Shown: positions 36,773 through 47,575 of the stretch, in pieces
How the letters are laid out: every line of letters starts with the position of its first letter
Numbering within the stretch: the first letter of the stretch is position 1
Assembly (NCBI GenBank): GCA_013306675.1
Contig: JABLUY010000038.1
Span: 62,001-126,000, forward strand
Length of the DNA: 64,000 nt
From: Thraustochytrium sp. TN22
Lineage: Eukaryota > Sar > Bigyra > Thraustochytrida > Thraustochytriidae
Direction: 5' to 3'
Made by a program: the position numbers and the translations under genes
The notes under the pieces: generated by a model
What the model was told of the DNA's origin: nothing
What the model saw: the letters and a program-made list of their open reading frames with translations, nothing else
Databases searched by the model: none

Positions 36773-39700
36773 ATGGAGCGACCACCGCTCACGCCGCTGG
36801 GCGATCGGCCGGGCACGTAAGTTTTCTTTTGTCGTTGCTGCTTCTAATTTGAGGATGATGGTCTCGTTGGCCGCCGTGACCGTCGTTATCGTTGCGGCCA
36901 TGGACGCCGAGGTCGCGATGCACGCGAACAAGACAAGCCGAGACTGACAGATCCGATGAACGATGGCGCCGTGAAATGCGCAGCGCACGAAGCAGCGCCG
37001 TGGGGTCGGCCGGACACGAGTCGCGTACGCTGCCTCGACCGAGCTCCCGCGGGTCCGTGAGCTCGACGGCGTCGCCCGGCAAGGGGCTAGGCGCGCCGCG
37101 CAGCGCCAGCAGGTACCGGACGCCGCAAAAGTACAAGACGTGGAACCCGCGCATGGCCAACAACAGGGGCAGCGGCACAGGCACGCCGACGCGGCTCAAC
37201 ACGGCGTGGAAGGTGGAGCGCGCCTCGTCGCTGCGGCGCGCCAGCAGCGTGAGCACGATGAGCGCGCGCAACAAGAGCGGGCGCACGCCCGAGGCCGCGC
37301 CGAGCGTGTGCGTGATGGTCCGCGTGCGGCCCGCGGAGGAGTCCGAGGCCGTCGTGGAGGTTCTGGAACGCGGTGGCGACGGGTCGGGCGGCGACGACAG
37401 CGCGCTGGAGGACATGGAGGAGGAGAAGACCGAGGCCGGCAGCGAGCCGGACGCCAAGCTGCGGCGCGCCACGATCCGCATGGGCGGATCGGGCGGCCAG
37501 ATGTTCACCTTCGACCGCGTCTTCCGCGAGTCTGAGTCGCAGGAGGCCATCTTCCGTGACGCCGGGCGGCCCATCGCGGACAGCGCGCTGAGCGGGTTCA
37601 ACGCGTCCATCTTCGCGTACGGCCAGACTGGCAGCGGCAAGACCTTCACCATGCAAGGCTCGGAGGCCCATCGCGGCCTTCTGCCGCGCATGCTGGAGTA
37701 CTGCTTCGTCAAACTGGACGAGTACCGGGCGGAGGGCGCCACCGTGGTGGTGCACTGCTCGTACCTGGAGATTTACAACGAAAACGTGTACGACCTGCTG
37801 GACTTCGAGGCGCACGCCAACAGCAATATGCCCGGCTTCACGCTGCCGTCCAAGAGCGTGCGCGAGGATACCAAGCGCGGCGTCTTCGTGGAGGGTGCCG
37901 TAGAGGAGTGCATCGAGTCAGTGGAGCAGGCCTTTCAGCTCATTGCGCGCGGTGCAGAGCTGCGCCACGTTGGGGCCACCAAGATGAACCGCGAGTCGAG
38001 CCGGTCGCACTCCATCTTCACGCTGGCCATCGAGATGAAGGCGCCCGCGGACGAGGCCTCTGGCGCGCTGGAGATCACGCGCACCTCCCGTATCAACCTG
38101 GTGGACCTGGCGGGCTCGGAGCGCCAGCGCATGACGCAGGCTTCTGGTAGCCGCCTGAACGAGGCCAAGCACATCAACAAGTCGCTCTCCGCGCTGGGCA
38201 ACGTCATCTCTGCGCTCGTGGAGCGCAGCAAGGGCCGCGTCTACCACGTGCCGCACCGCGACAGTGTGCTCACCTACCTGCTGCGCGACTCGCTAGGTGG
38301 CAACACCAAGACGTCCATTATCGCCACGGTCAGCCCAGATGCCTCCAACTTTCAGGACACGCTATCCACGCTGCAGTTTGGCGTGCGCGCCAAGCGCATC
38401 CGCAATGTCGTCAAGGCGAACACCTCCATCAGCTCCGACGTTGCTGTCTTGCAACGCGAGGTGCGCCGCCTGCGCGACGAGCTGGACCGCGCGCGCCGCG
38501 TGGCCAGCAGCGATGGCGCCGCCAACGCTGGCGATGACACCGCCACGGCGCTCTCCACGGCTGAAACCATCCAGCGCTCGCAGCTGCTGGTGCGCGAGGC
38601 GCTCTCGGAGAATGCCGATTTTCAGCGCGTGGAGGCGCAAGTCCTGCAGAGGAGCGCTGGACCGTCGGCCGCGGACGCCTCCGCGGACGCCGCGGGCCAG
38701 CAGATTCTGCGCCAGCGAATCTCGCATCTGGAGGAGGTCCTTCTGCAGGCGCTCAAGGAGCTGGGCCGCGGGCGCGATCGCATCAAGCTCCTGGACAACG
38801 AGGTGCGCGAGCGAGTCGAAGTGGAGCAGGTCCTGCGCGATGACGTCGAGGCCAAGAAACTCGTCATGCAGCTGCTCGAGCAGAAGCTCAAGGCCGCTGA
38901 GGCGGGCGACCCGGCCTGGTTCCAGCAGCAGAGCGAGGCCGTTCTGCGCGAGGCGAAGGACACCTCGGCAGAGCTCAGCCTGCAGACCCAGGTGGCCCAG
39001 CTCAAGATGGAGAACGCTTCGCTCGCCACGCTCTTCCGCTCGCGGCCTACGGCCACCGCCGACGATAGCGAGGTGGAGCGCCGCCTGTGCAGCCTACAGA
39101 TGCAGCTCGAGGCTGTCCTGGACGACAAGAAGGCGCTCGAGGGCATTGTGAAGCGGCTCGGCGAGGACGGCGCGCGCGTCAAGGAGGATCTCGCGGCTGA
39201 GAAGCGGCGCAACGCCGAGGCCACCAAGGCGGCCGCCGCTGCACCTGTGTCCGCGGCAGCGGCCGCCTTTGCCGCCGCCAACGCGGACGCCAACAGCCAG
39301 GAGCTCATTAGCGCGCTCGACACGGAGCTCAAGAGCGCGCTGGAGCGCGCTGACCGCCTCGAGCAGGAGCTCTTCCTGGAGATGGAGCGCAAGGCGGACG
39401 GCGACGCGCAGCGCGAGCACATCCGCAAGGTGTTGGACTCGATGCGCGCCAAGGGTGGCGTGGACCGCAAGAGCCGTCGCGCCTCCACCGGCAACTTCGT
39501 GTCCTCGGACACGCCCAGCGCTGGAGGCCACAACGCGTTCTCGCCCAATGCCGCCTCGCGCGCCATGCTCAAGGTGGCTGCCGAGGCGCACCGGTCCGCG
39601 CGCGCCATGAAGACGGCAGGGCAGGGCGCCGCGGCGCGCGGCGAGGGCGACGAGGCCGAGGCCGAGGCCCGCGACGAGGACGGCAGCGACGGCGAGGTGA

Positions 39701-40875
39701 CCGACACGCAGCACGCCGCTGACTCGCTTGTGCGCCAGCGCCTGCTCACGCAGCTGAGTGACGCGCGCAAGCAACTGCAAGAGTCCGAGCGCGTGAACCG
39801 CCGCCTCACCGTGCAACTGGAGCGCGAGAAGTCCACGGCCAAAAAGCAGAAGCAGCAACTGCGCAACTCGCTCACGGAGAAAGACACGAGCCTGGACCAC
39901 GAGCAGCAGCGCGCCGTGCAGATGGCCGTCAAGATGCGCTCGCTGCAGGACCAGCACGAACGCCTCACCTGCACCAACAAGGAGCTGCAGGAGGCCGTGG
40001 AAATGGCCAACTCGTACGCGGACTACAAGACCAAGCAGCTCGAGGCCGCGCTCAAGGAGCTCGCGGCGCTCAAGGCCACCGCACCGCCCGCGCGCCGCTC
40101 CTCGCAGCACTCCCACCTCATGGCGGCCGCCACGGCGCCGCGCACACCGCTTGCGCGCGAGGCCGCGCGGCCGTCCACCGGCAGCGCCATCACGCGCCAG
40201 TCGCGCGAGTCTTCGCAGACCACGCGCCTTTCCACTTTCGAGGATGACCGCGCCAGTAGTGCGGCGCGCAAGAGCAGCCTCACCACCATTGGCCTCACGC
40301 CGCGCAGTAGCCTCAGCTTGGCACCCTCCGAATTCGAGTCGCACATTCCAACGCCCGCGCCGCGCACCTCCACCTCGTCCGCGTCCTTCTCCTCGGACAC
40401 CATCTCCATCACACCCAAGCCCTCCGTCTCGGAGTTCTTCCCCAGCACCAACGGGGAGTCTGGCGCCGCCAGTTGCGCCGAGGCTACCGCCGTTGCCGTG
40501 GCGGCCACCAACACGAGCGCCGCTTCCGCCATCTTTTCCGCGTCCAAGACGCGCACGCGCCGCCGCTCCTCGGGCATCCTCACGCCCAAGGCGCTGCGCG
40601 ACCGCGCGCGCCACCTCGCCGCGGAGAACGACAACGCCAAGGCCAACTCCTTCTCGGGCGCCTTTGGCAGCGCTAACAAGCGCGCCAGCGCGTCCGCGGC
40701 CTATAGCAGCGCGCGCAAGGACCAGGTCGGCACGCCCAAGAGCACGGGCGGCTCCGGCAGCGCCTCCAAGCGGAGCTCTGCGGCCCAGGCCTCCAGCAAC
40801 ACCAACGCCAACAGCCCGTCGGCCTTCCGCCTCGGCAACTTTTGGCGCTTCTCGTCCGCCTCCAAGCAGACCTGA
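36773..40875 (+). CDS. Kinesin-like motor protein, two exons
   Basis: Kinesin of 1322 residues. Exon 1 is 36773-36816 (ATG, 44 nt); a 134-bp intron (GTAAGT donor, TGACAG acceptor) joins to 36951-40875. Splicing makes PLGDRPGTSDERWRREMRS in one frame. After a Ser/Arg-rich leader, the motor domain (about 105-465) carries the P-loop GQTGSGKT (239-246), the switch I element SSRSH (364-368), switch II VDLAGSE (399-405) and HVPHRDSVLTYLLRDSLGGN. An acidic insert lies near 130-160 of the motor. The neck (RAKRIRNVVKANTSISSD) and following coiled coils (about 470-850, 950-1060) put the motor at the N-terminal end, so plus-end movement is expected. The neck wording is closest to the kinesin-12/KIF15 style, a weak hint only. 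The tail is Ser/Thr/Ala-rich and basic. If the first exon were missed, translation could begin at the ATG at 36976. Confidence 0.95.
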
Positions 40876-41150
40876 GCAACTCACCACCACTATCATCGAT
40901 CGACACCACGGCACGGGCACCATGACGATGATGTGAATGAACACACGCATAAATACCTTCCATTCTGTCTCATGCTAACTCGTTCTTCTCTTCTCTCTCT
41001 CTCTCTCTCTCTCGTAGCAAGCAGCTCAAGCTCAGTTGCTCTGCTACTAGTAGCTAGAGCCCTACTGCGCCTCTCGCGCGAGCTAGCTCTAGCTCTCTAG
41101 AGAGCTAGCAGCTGTAGTAGTTATAGCTAGCTCGCTAGCCGCGTGTCCCC
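40876..41150. repeat. CT-run and CTAG-rich palindromic tract between convergent genes
   Basis: A (CT)n run lies at about 40992-41013. It is followed by inverted CTAG-rich sequence (about 41040-41145), including CTAGCTCTAGCTCTCTAGAG and TAGCTAGCTCGCTAGC. It occupies the 3' gap between the kinesin and SET-domain genes. Confidence 0.7.
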
Positions 41151-42521
41151 CTAGCTCGAAGCGAGGCTTGCCAGGCGCAGCTCCAGGGCGTGCCGATGCG
41201 CGGTGATGATACTGGCGCGCGTGTCCGCGAACATACGCGCCATTTCCTTTCGTGCTGGCTGCTGCATAGCAGTGGTTGCGCCCGTCGCTGCTGATGCGGT
41301 TTCTGTCGTCCCTGGAGTGGCCACAGGGATGCGCCCGGCCACAGGGATGCAGTCCAAGAAGGCTTGCACTGCGCGGCGCTCATTGGCGACCGAGACCGCG
41401 TCCAAGGCGGCTTCGTTGAGCGCGCGCAGCTCTTCGGCACCCTCCGCGATCCACACCCTGAAGAAAGCAAGGATGCGCGAGTCCGGCGCTCTGTGCAGGT
41501 AGAGATTGCCAAAGTCGCTGTCCGGGTACCGTGAGATGAGCGAGACCTTTTGGCGCTCGAGGGCGCCCGGTGCGAGCCGGCGTGGGTCGAGGTGAGCCCA
41601 CGGGAGGCGCACGACCACGTGCTCCCATGGGTTGTCCTTGATCACGAAGCCATACGTGAGCAAAAGTTCGCGGTTCGTGCGGCGGCCGTACGAGTTGAAG
41701 AGCATGTCGCCTGGCGCAAGGTCACGATCGGCGACCATTACGAAGGCGTCGCGCTCGAACTCCGCGGCATCCGCGTGCGTCGGGTGGTGATTGAGCATGT
41801 CCGCAAATGGGATCAGTACGGGCAGCGCGGAGTCTACCGTGCGGCGGTCCAGAAAGGTGCGCGATTCGACGCTCCAAAACGCCCAGCGGTAGATTTCCGG
41901 GGTCAGGGCCCGCGCGAAGGCCGCAAGCGCCGGCGACAAGGGCGTGTACTCCGCCAGGAGCTCGCGCAGCTGCGAGAGCTGCCATCGCACGTCCGCCTGC
42001 GCGCCGAGCGCGAGGCGCGCCGTGACGCCATCACCGAGCGCAGTGAGCTCCTCATCCGTCCAGCGGTCCACAAAGTCCGCGAACTCCTCCTCTGCAGGCA
42101 AACTATCCACGTACGGCTTCCACACCGACGCGGCGCCCTGGAGCCGCTCAAAGGCGAGCCAGACCGTCAGCACGCGCGCGGGTTCCGACAGCGGCGGCTT
42201 CTGACGGTGCTCGCGCAGAAAGGCGCCCAGGTGCTCGTGACGGAGCGCCACGTCTACCGAGACAATGAGCTCGCCCGGGATGCGGAAGATGGGCTCTAGA
42301 CCCGCCACGGGCTCGCGCGCCGCCGCGCCGCGCACGCCGCCGCCCTCGTGCACGGGCCACGCGACCTTGCGTAGATCGCCGCCATGCGCCTCGATCCAAG
42401 CCACCAACCCGCCGCCCTGGGCCGCGTCTGGTTCGTCCTGGGCCGGGACCGCGGCCGCGGCAGCCGAGACTACCCGCCCCGCCTCGGTCCCGCCGGCGCC
42501 GTCGTCCTCCGCCGGCGCCAT
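41151..42521 (-). CDS. SET-domain protein methyltransferase (SETD3/SETD4/RLSMT type)
   Basis: Protein of 456 residues with a SET domain split by an insert, as in Rubisco large-subunit methyltransferase and animal SETD3/SETD4, which methylate lysine or histidine in non-histone proteins. The domain opens with RKVAWPVHEGGGVRGAAA and a LIVSVDVAL strand. The conserved half has LIPFADMLNHHP (SAM-binding NH), then GDMLFNSYGRRTNRELLLTYGFV, holding the catalytic Tyr region. The following helical part (about 310-456) is where this group has its substrate-binding domain. Target protein unknown. The start is the ATG at 42521. It begins 126 bp after the stop of the same-strand TARBP1-like gene, so its promoter must be very short or lie inside that gene's 3' end. 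Confidence 0.92.
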   Translation of the reverse strand: MAPAEDDGAGGTEAGRVVSAAAAAVPAQDEPDAAQGGGLVAWIEAHGGDLRKVAWPVHEGGGVRGAAAREPVAGLEPIFRIPGELIVSVDVALRHEHLGAFLREHRQKPPLSEPARVLTVWLAFERLQGAASVWKPYVDSLPAEEEFADFVDRWTDEELTALGDGVTARLALGAQADVRWQLSQLRELLAEYTPLSPALAAFARALTPEIYRWAFWSVESRTFLDRRTVDSALPVLIPFADMLNHHPTHADAAEFERDAFVMVADRDLAPGDMLFNSYGRRTNRELLLTYGFVIKDNPWEHVVVRLPWAHLDPRRLAPGALERQKVSLISRYPDSDFGNLYLHRAPDSRILAFFRVWIAEGAEELRALNEAALDAVSVANERRAVQAFLDCIPVAGRIPVATPGTTETASAATGATTAMQQPARKEMARMFADTRASIITAHRHALELRLASLASS

Positions 42522-42647
42522 CGTCTGCGGCCGCGCGACTCCGAGTCTGCGCGCGGTGGAACGAGAGGTCGGGGCTCTTTTTACGCTTGGCGGTGACGGC
42601 GAACGGCGAGCAGTGACGCGGCCGACCGTCGGACCCGCCCAGCCGTC

Positions 42648-45600
42648 TCACTGCGCGCCAGCCGGCATGAGCAGTCGACGCTGGCGCGTGAACTCCCAGA
42701 CGGCGACGGCGCCAGCAATGTGCGGGAGCGCAGAGGGTGCGGTGCCCAGCGCCGGGAGCGAGACGTTGTCGTCAAGAAGCTCGGCGACAGCCGGGTTCAT
42801 GCCGCACGGCTCGTCTGCGACGACGAGCACGGCGCTCTGCGAAAAGGCATAGCCCTCCAGCGGGACGAGCGCGGCGTCGCCCTGGTGGAGACCGACAAGA
42901 GACGCACCGCGAGCGCGCTGCTGCGCCAGGTAGGCGGGAAGCGCGAGGCGCGGGACCTCGTCGAAAGGCATCCAAAAGCCAGAGGATCGCGCAATGGCCT
43001 TGAAGACATCCAGTCGCAAAATGTCCAGACTGTGCACGACGACCTTGGCAACGCCAAAGATCTCGCAGGTACGCACGAGCGCCGCGATGCTGGCCAGCTT
43101 GTCCGAGAGCAGCGTGCACACGACGACGAGGCCGCTGTCCGGGCTGGAGCGGCGCGGCGCGCGGCCCAGCAGGAGCTCGCGCGGGAAGCTCGTGGCATGC
43201 GGCGCGCGAAGGTCCGAGACCACCAGATTCTCCTTCCAGGCGTTCGGGTTGATCTTCTCTTGCACGTTGACGCCATCGTTGGCGGCTGCCGGGTCCTCCG
43301 TCTCCGCGCCCTCCTCGTAGTGACGCCGCGTGAGGTCCTGCGTGACCGTGCGATAGTCCGGGCCCTTGGACGTGTCAGACTCGAAGATGTGCTTCTCGAA
43401 GGCCAGGGTGACACGGTGAGTAATGGCCGGCAGGACAAGGTCGCCCATGGCCGTGAACTCGAGGCTGTCGCGATGGTGGTCGTAGCGCGCCAGGACGCGC
43501 GGGTCGGCACCCGCGAGGATCTCGTCCAAGAGGCCCTGCGCCACGGAGTCGAGGGCCAAAACGTGCCTCGCGAGAAGCTGCGCAGTCGTGCTCCATGACT
43601 CAAAGCTCGGCGTGCAGTGGCGGAGCGTCCAGTGCGCGAGTGAGCGAGTGACGACGCGCGGGCGCATGGCCCAGGGCAAAACACAGGCCGCGAGGTCCCG
43701 GTGGCACTTCTCGAGCTGGTCCCACGCCGGGTCGAGGTTAGAGACGACGAGCGCCGTGACCGCGAGCATGGAGCTGATGCAGGTGGTCCGCGTGTAGGTG
43801 AGGTCGCCAAGCACGGTGTAGAGAACTGGTAGAAGCTTCTCCGGCGCTCGCAGGACGAGCACAGCCGTGGCGAACTCATAGTAGCTGCGGTGGATATAGT
43901 TGAGACGCTCATCGTCCATGATGACCGCGAGCATGCTCCGGCACACGTCCGCGTCCACGTCGGCCGGGTCGAGGCGGCATGCGGCCACGCCAAGGCTCTG
44001 CAGGACCCGCAGCTTCTGCATGAAGGGGATGGAGAAGACAGAGCTGGCCTGGGTGGTGCGAAAGTCGGCCTGCTCCAGACGCGTGGCTGCCGCCTGCACG
44101 TAGCTCGCGCACCACCGGCTTGTGGCACGGTTCTCGATGAAGGCGAGGACGTGGTGGCTCGACACGGCGTGCGGGTGCGTCAGGTGACCCTGCACCACGA
44201 GGACGTCGCGGTCGCCCCGCGACCAGACCTCGGGCGAGACGAAGGCCATGAGAGCGGCCGAGCTCATCAGCGACTTGTCCATGAAGATGACGTGTTCAAT
44301 TGCGTCCCCGCAGAACGGGCCTGCAAGATCCGGCACCTCCCAGAAGACGCCGCCGAAGATCTGCGCCGCGACTGCGTGCGGCGAGGTGGTGCGTATCTCC
44401 ACCCAAAGCGGGTGCAGCACCTCCTCGCGCATGCCGGACTCGGCCGCGAAGCACGGCACCTGGAAGACAGCGCGGCAGTAGGTGAGCATAAGCTCCGGCC
44501 CACGCAAGTCCATCGCGTTCAGGCTGGAGCTAAGCGCCTGCAGAAGCTCGGGCCAGTCCATGCCCTCGGGCCGGGCGCCGCCAAGCCGGCGCAGGCCCTC
44601 GCCAAGCACCTCGTAGCACGTGCCGAGAGACGTGTAGTAGACGCGCCCTGTCCCGTCGAGCGCGGCATGCAGAATGTGGTTGGCAAAGTCCAGGTCCGTG
44701 TCCGGGACGTGCCGGACGAGCTCCAGCACGCACGTCCAGAAGAATCCCTGCGCGGCGCGGCGGATCGTGAGGGCGTCATCGCCCGCAAGGCGGTCCACCT
44801 GCAGAAGCGCCTCGTTGCCCAGGAGAGCGCGCGCGAGCGCGCCGGCCTGGTCCGGACTCGGCTCCCACGCGCTCAGCACGGCGTGGAGGCCCACCACGGC
44901 CTTGGCCTGCGCGCTATCCGCCGCCTCGAGCTTGACGAGAACGAGGTCGCGGAGCTTGTCGGCGGCCGGCGGCCAGCGCGCGGGGAGCAGCTCGCGCAGC
45001 ACCGAGAGCGCGGCCACACAAAAGGCCGCATCCTCCAAGCCGTCCTCGAGCTCAAGCATCTGCGCGCTGGCGAGCGCCAGGTCGTCTAGAACGCTCAAGT
45101 CCCGCACGAGATCCGTGTGCGCTGCAGCAAGGGCACACACGCGCGCCTGGCTCGCCTTGGACGCGTAGGGGCTGACGTACACCCCTGCGAGGACGCCGTG
45201 AACACAGGCCATGACGGCGTCCACGTGCTCTGGCGTGCTCTGACGGATGAGGCCGAGCGCGAGGTCCGCCCGGCTCTGCGAGCTGACCGGCATCTGGTCC
45301 GACTTGACGTCGGTTAGGTAGTGAATGAGTGCATCCCTCGTTCGCTCGCAAAAGTCCTGTGTACGCGTAAAATGTCCATCGTCGGCGTCAGTCAACGAAC
45401 GTCGGTCGTGCGAAAAAAAAAAGAAATAAAAAGGTAGGCGGCTGGGCAGTGCGCGCAGCGCCAGCGCCGCGGTCAGCAGTGTAAGCTTTGTCTCACGTGA
45501 CGATGCCGACGTCGCGTCAAAAGTATCTGTTCGCGGCTCATCGACGAGCCGCGGGCATCTTCCCGCGGGTAGCCCGCGCGGCGCACAACCCGCCGGTGTC

Positions 45601-47318
45601 CTGCATTGAAAACGTACCGCGGCAGAGGCGACCCAGAGCGCGAGGTGCGCCAAGGAGACGTCGGCGAGCTGCCAGGTTTCCAGGAGCCCGAGCAGGGTCC
45701 CGAGCGTGATTTTCGTCAGGCTGGCATGCTTGGAGATGGCCCGGATGATGAGCTCGTGCGCAAGACGGAGACGGCCCAGCAGGCCGACGCCGCCGAGGCC
45801 GCTAAAGGCGACCTTAATGAAGGTGCGCAGATTCTCCAGGTCGGCGTCGCCGAGCCAGCCAGGCGGGCCCTCGAGCGCCTCGAGCACCCTTGCGAGAACC
45901 AGGGTGCAGGACGGGCTGAGAGGGCCTTCGAGGCGCGCGAGGCGCGCTACGAGCGCCCGCTTGCGCGCTTCGCTGGGCCCAGCCCAGCGCGCGAAGACGC
46001 AGGCGGCCGGCGTCTCGACGTCGCGCAGCGGCGCGGAGCGGCCCGTGCTGTCGTCGACCACGACGGCCTTGTACAGGTCCTTCACGTGTGCGAGCGAGGG
46101 CAGGAGCACGTCGAGCGCGAAGGTGTCGGAAAGCGCCGCGGCCGCGGCCTCGTGCGCCGGGTCGCTGCATTGCGCCAGTACGGTGGTGACGGCGAGCTTG
46201 CCGACGGCGCTGTTATCGTGCATGAGCGCGAGCTCATAGAGCACCTCGACCCAGGGCCACTGGGCCTCGGAGATGGGCTCCAGCAGGAGGCGCTGTGCGA
46301 TAGGCCAGACGGCGGACACGTGGTGAAGATCGTGCTCGCGCACACCCGCGTAGGCACGGCGGAAGGCGACCCACCAGTGTCGGTCCGCGGTCGGGGGCAG
46401 CGCGGCCACGAGGCGCTCGAGGATGAATTCGCAGCGGAGGCGGTCGCCGACCGAGGCCCCCGGCGCCAGACCCTGGCGCGCTAGGTCCCAGAGCTCCGCA
46501 TCCCCCAGCAGCGAGACGGCACTGCAGTGGCTGAGCACCGCGGCGAGCAGCGGGGTGTCGCAACGCGCGGCGCGCAGCAGCTGCGCCTCGAGATCCTGCG
46601 CAGCGTCGCGCAACGCGTCGTCTGCCCGCAGAGCGGGCAGCGCGAGCGGCAGGACAGCGTCCACGGCCGTCTGCTGCAAGTCGCGAGGCCCGTCGAGCGC
46701 CTCGAGGCAGCAGCGCACGGCGGCCTCGAGGCGCTCGCGCTGCAGGTCCACGGGCCGCGCTTTGAGGAGAAGGGCAGCCGCCACGGCGTGCGCGGGCTCA
46801 GTCCAGCCACCCTGGAGCGCCTGGTCGAGAGCCGCGACGCTGGCCCTTGCTGCGACCGCTAGGACCTCGGTCTCGGCGAGCGCCCAGTCCTCGGCAGAGA
46901 GCGTGTCCTTGCCCTCGGCACTGGCAAAGCAACGCGCGAGGCCCGCGAGCAAGCCCAGCAGAACCGTGTGGCCCTGGCTCTCGATGGCGCCCAGATCCAG
47001 GTCGCGCGTGGCTTGGAGCACGACGGCAGCCAGCTCCCGCGGCGTGGCGTCCACAAGTCGCTGCAGGTCTCCTCCTAGCTCCTTGGCGTCGTCCTCGCCG
47101 CTCTGGAGCTCGCCATCTGCGGCAGGGTCATCCGCATGTCTGCCACACGCGTCCTTGCCGGCCGTGTCGGCGGCGAGCGCCTGCACGAGGGCGGCGGCGT
47201 CGAGCGCGTCACCGGGGTGCAGCACGCGCAGCAAGTCCACGGCCGCGGCCGTCGTGGCCAGGTCCGTGCGCGGCGCGCCGTCGCGCAGGCGCGCGCACGT
47301 GGCGCGCAGCGCGTCCAT
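42648..47318 (-). CDS. TARBP1: TARBP1/Trm3-like SPOUT tRNA 2'-O-methyltransferase, two exons
   Basis: Large helical-repeat protein ending in a SpoU/TrmH-type SPOUT domain, the plan of TARBP1/Trm3, which methylates the ribose of G18 in tRNA. Proposed exons are 45618-47318 and 42648-45356, giving 1469 residues. The intron (45357-45617, donor GTACGT, acceptor ACACAG after a T-rich tract) is 261 bp, divisible by three and free of stops, so unspliced RNA would add 87 out-of-character residues. The C-terminus reads LVVVCTLLSDKLASIAALVR, CEIFGVAKVVVHSLDIL and, near the end, GAVAVWEFTRQ, matching TARBP1 closely. The family's signature Asn residues are changed: motif 1 has LASIAALVR, motif 2 ADEPCGM instead of GNE-type, motif 3 SALPH instead of SLNV. 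Activity is therefore uncertain. The start is the ATG at 47318. Confidence 0.85.
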   Translation of the reverse strand: MDALRATCARLRDGAPRTDLATTAAAVDLLRVLHPGDALDAAALVQALAADTAGKDACGRHADDPAADGELQSGEDDAKELGGDLQRLVDATPRELAAVVLQATRDLDLGAIESQGHTVLLGLLAGLARCFASAEGKDTLSAEDWALAETEVLAVAARASVAALDQALQGGWTEPAHAVAAALLLKARPVDLQRERLEAAVRCCLEALDGPRDLQQTAVDAVLPLALPALRADDALRDAAQDLEAQLLRAARCDTPLLAAVLSHCSAVSLLGDAELWDLARQGLAPGASVGDRLRCEFILERLVAALPPTADRHWWVAFRRAYAGVREHDLHHVSAVWPIAQRLLLEPISEAQWPWVEVLYELALMHDNSAVGKLAVTTVLAQCSDPAHEAAAAALSDTFALDVLLPSLAHVKDLYKAVVVDDSTGRSAPLRDVETPAACVFARWAGPSEARKRALVARLARLEGPLSPSCTLVLARVLEALEGPPGWLGDADLENLRTFIKVAFSGLGGVGLLGRLRLAHELIIRAISKHASLTKITLGTLLGLLETWQLADVSLAHLALWVASAAVRFQCRTPAGCAPRGLPAGRCPRLVDEPRTDTFDATSASSRETKLTLLTAALALRALPSRLPFYFFFFSHDRRSLTDADDGHFTRTQDFCERTRDALIHYLTDVKSDQMPVSSQSRADLALGLIRQSTPEHVDAVMACVHGVLAGVYVSPYASKASQARVCALAAAHTDLVRDLSVLDDLALASAQMLELEDGLEDAAFCVAALSVLRELLPARWPPAADKLRDLVLVKLEAADSAQAKAVVGLHAVLSAWEPSPDQAGALARALLGNEALLQVDRLAGDDALTIRRAAQGFFWTCVLELVRHVPDTDLDFANHILHAALDGTGRVYYTSLGTCYEVLGEGLRRLGGARPEGMDWPELLQALSSSLNAMDLRGPELMLTYCRAVFQVPCFAAESGMREEVLHPLWVEIRTTSPHAVAAQIFGGVFWEVPDLAGPFCGDAIEHVIFMDKSLMSSAALMAFVSPEVWSRGDRDVLVVQGHLTHPHAVSSHHVLAFIENRATSRWCASYVQAAATRLEQADFRTTQASSVFSIPFMQKLRVLQSLGVAACRLDPADVDADVCRSMLAVIMDDERLNYIHRSYYEFATAVLVLRAPEKLLPVLYTVLGDLTYTRTTCISSMLAVTALVVSNLDPAWDQLEKCHRDLAACVLPWAMRPRVVTRSLAHWTLRHCTPSFESWSTTAQLLARHVLALDSVAQGLLDEILAGADPRVLARYDHHRDSLEFTAMGDLVLPAITHRVTLAFEKHIFESDTSKGPDYRTVTQDLTRRHYEEGAETEDPAAANDGVNVQEKINPNAWKENLVVSDLRAPHATSFPRELLLGRAPRRSSPDSGLVVVCTLLSDKLASIAALVRTCEIFGVAKVVVHSLDILRLDVFKAIARSSGFWMPFDEVPRLALPAYLAQQRARGASLVGLHQGDAALVPLEGYAFSQSAVLVVADEPCGMNPAVAELLDDNVSLPALGTAPSALPHIAGAVAVWEFTRQRRLLMPAGAQ
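45357..45617 (-). other. Putative 3n, stop-free intron in the TARBP1-like gene
   Basis: Evidence for an intron: a GTACGT donor directly after ...WVASAA, an AG acceptor at 45357-45358, and a T-rich tract (45412-45432 on the plus strand as A) upstream of the acceptor. A CTGAC-type branch sequence lies about 35 nt before the acceptor. The encoded read-through peptide is low complexity (Arg/Pro, then FYFFFFS). Phase 0 on both sides keeps the frame with or without splicing. Confidence 0.7.
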
Positions 47319-47575
47319 GGCTGCTCTGCTTCGTCTAGCGCCCGCGCGGCGGCTGCCAGCTCAGGCGGCTTGGCTATGGGTGGATGCCGCCGCCGCGACG
47401 CCGTTCGTCCACGGCCACGGGCTGAGATGAGCGAAGGCAGACCCTGTTTGAAAAAATTTGAAAACGCGCGGCGCGCGACGTGGCGGCGCGAGGCGCGCAG
47501 CGGGCGACGCGCGGCGGGCGGCGGTGCACGGGCGTGGGTGGGCGCGCGCGCGCGCGGCGGCGCGGGCGCGTCGCG

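Noticed and set aside
43890-45089. 399-codon plus-strand frame inside the TARBP1-like gene
   Set aside because: Shadow of the minus-strand coding sequence; no recognisable domain.
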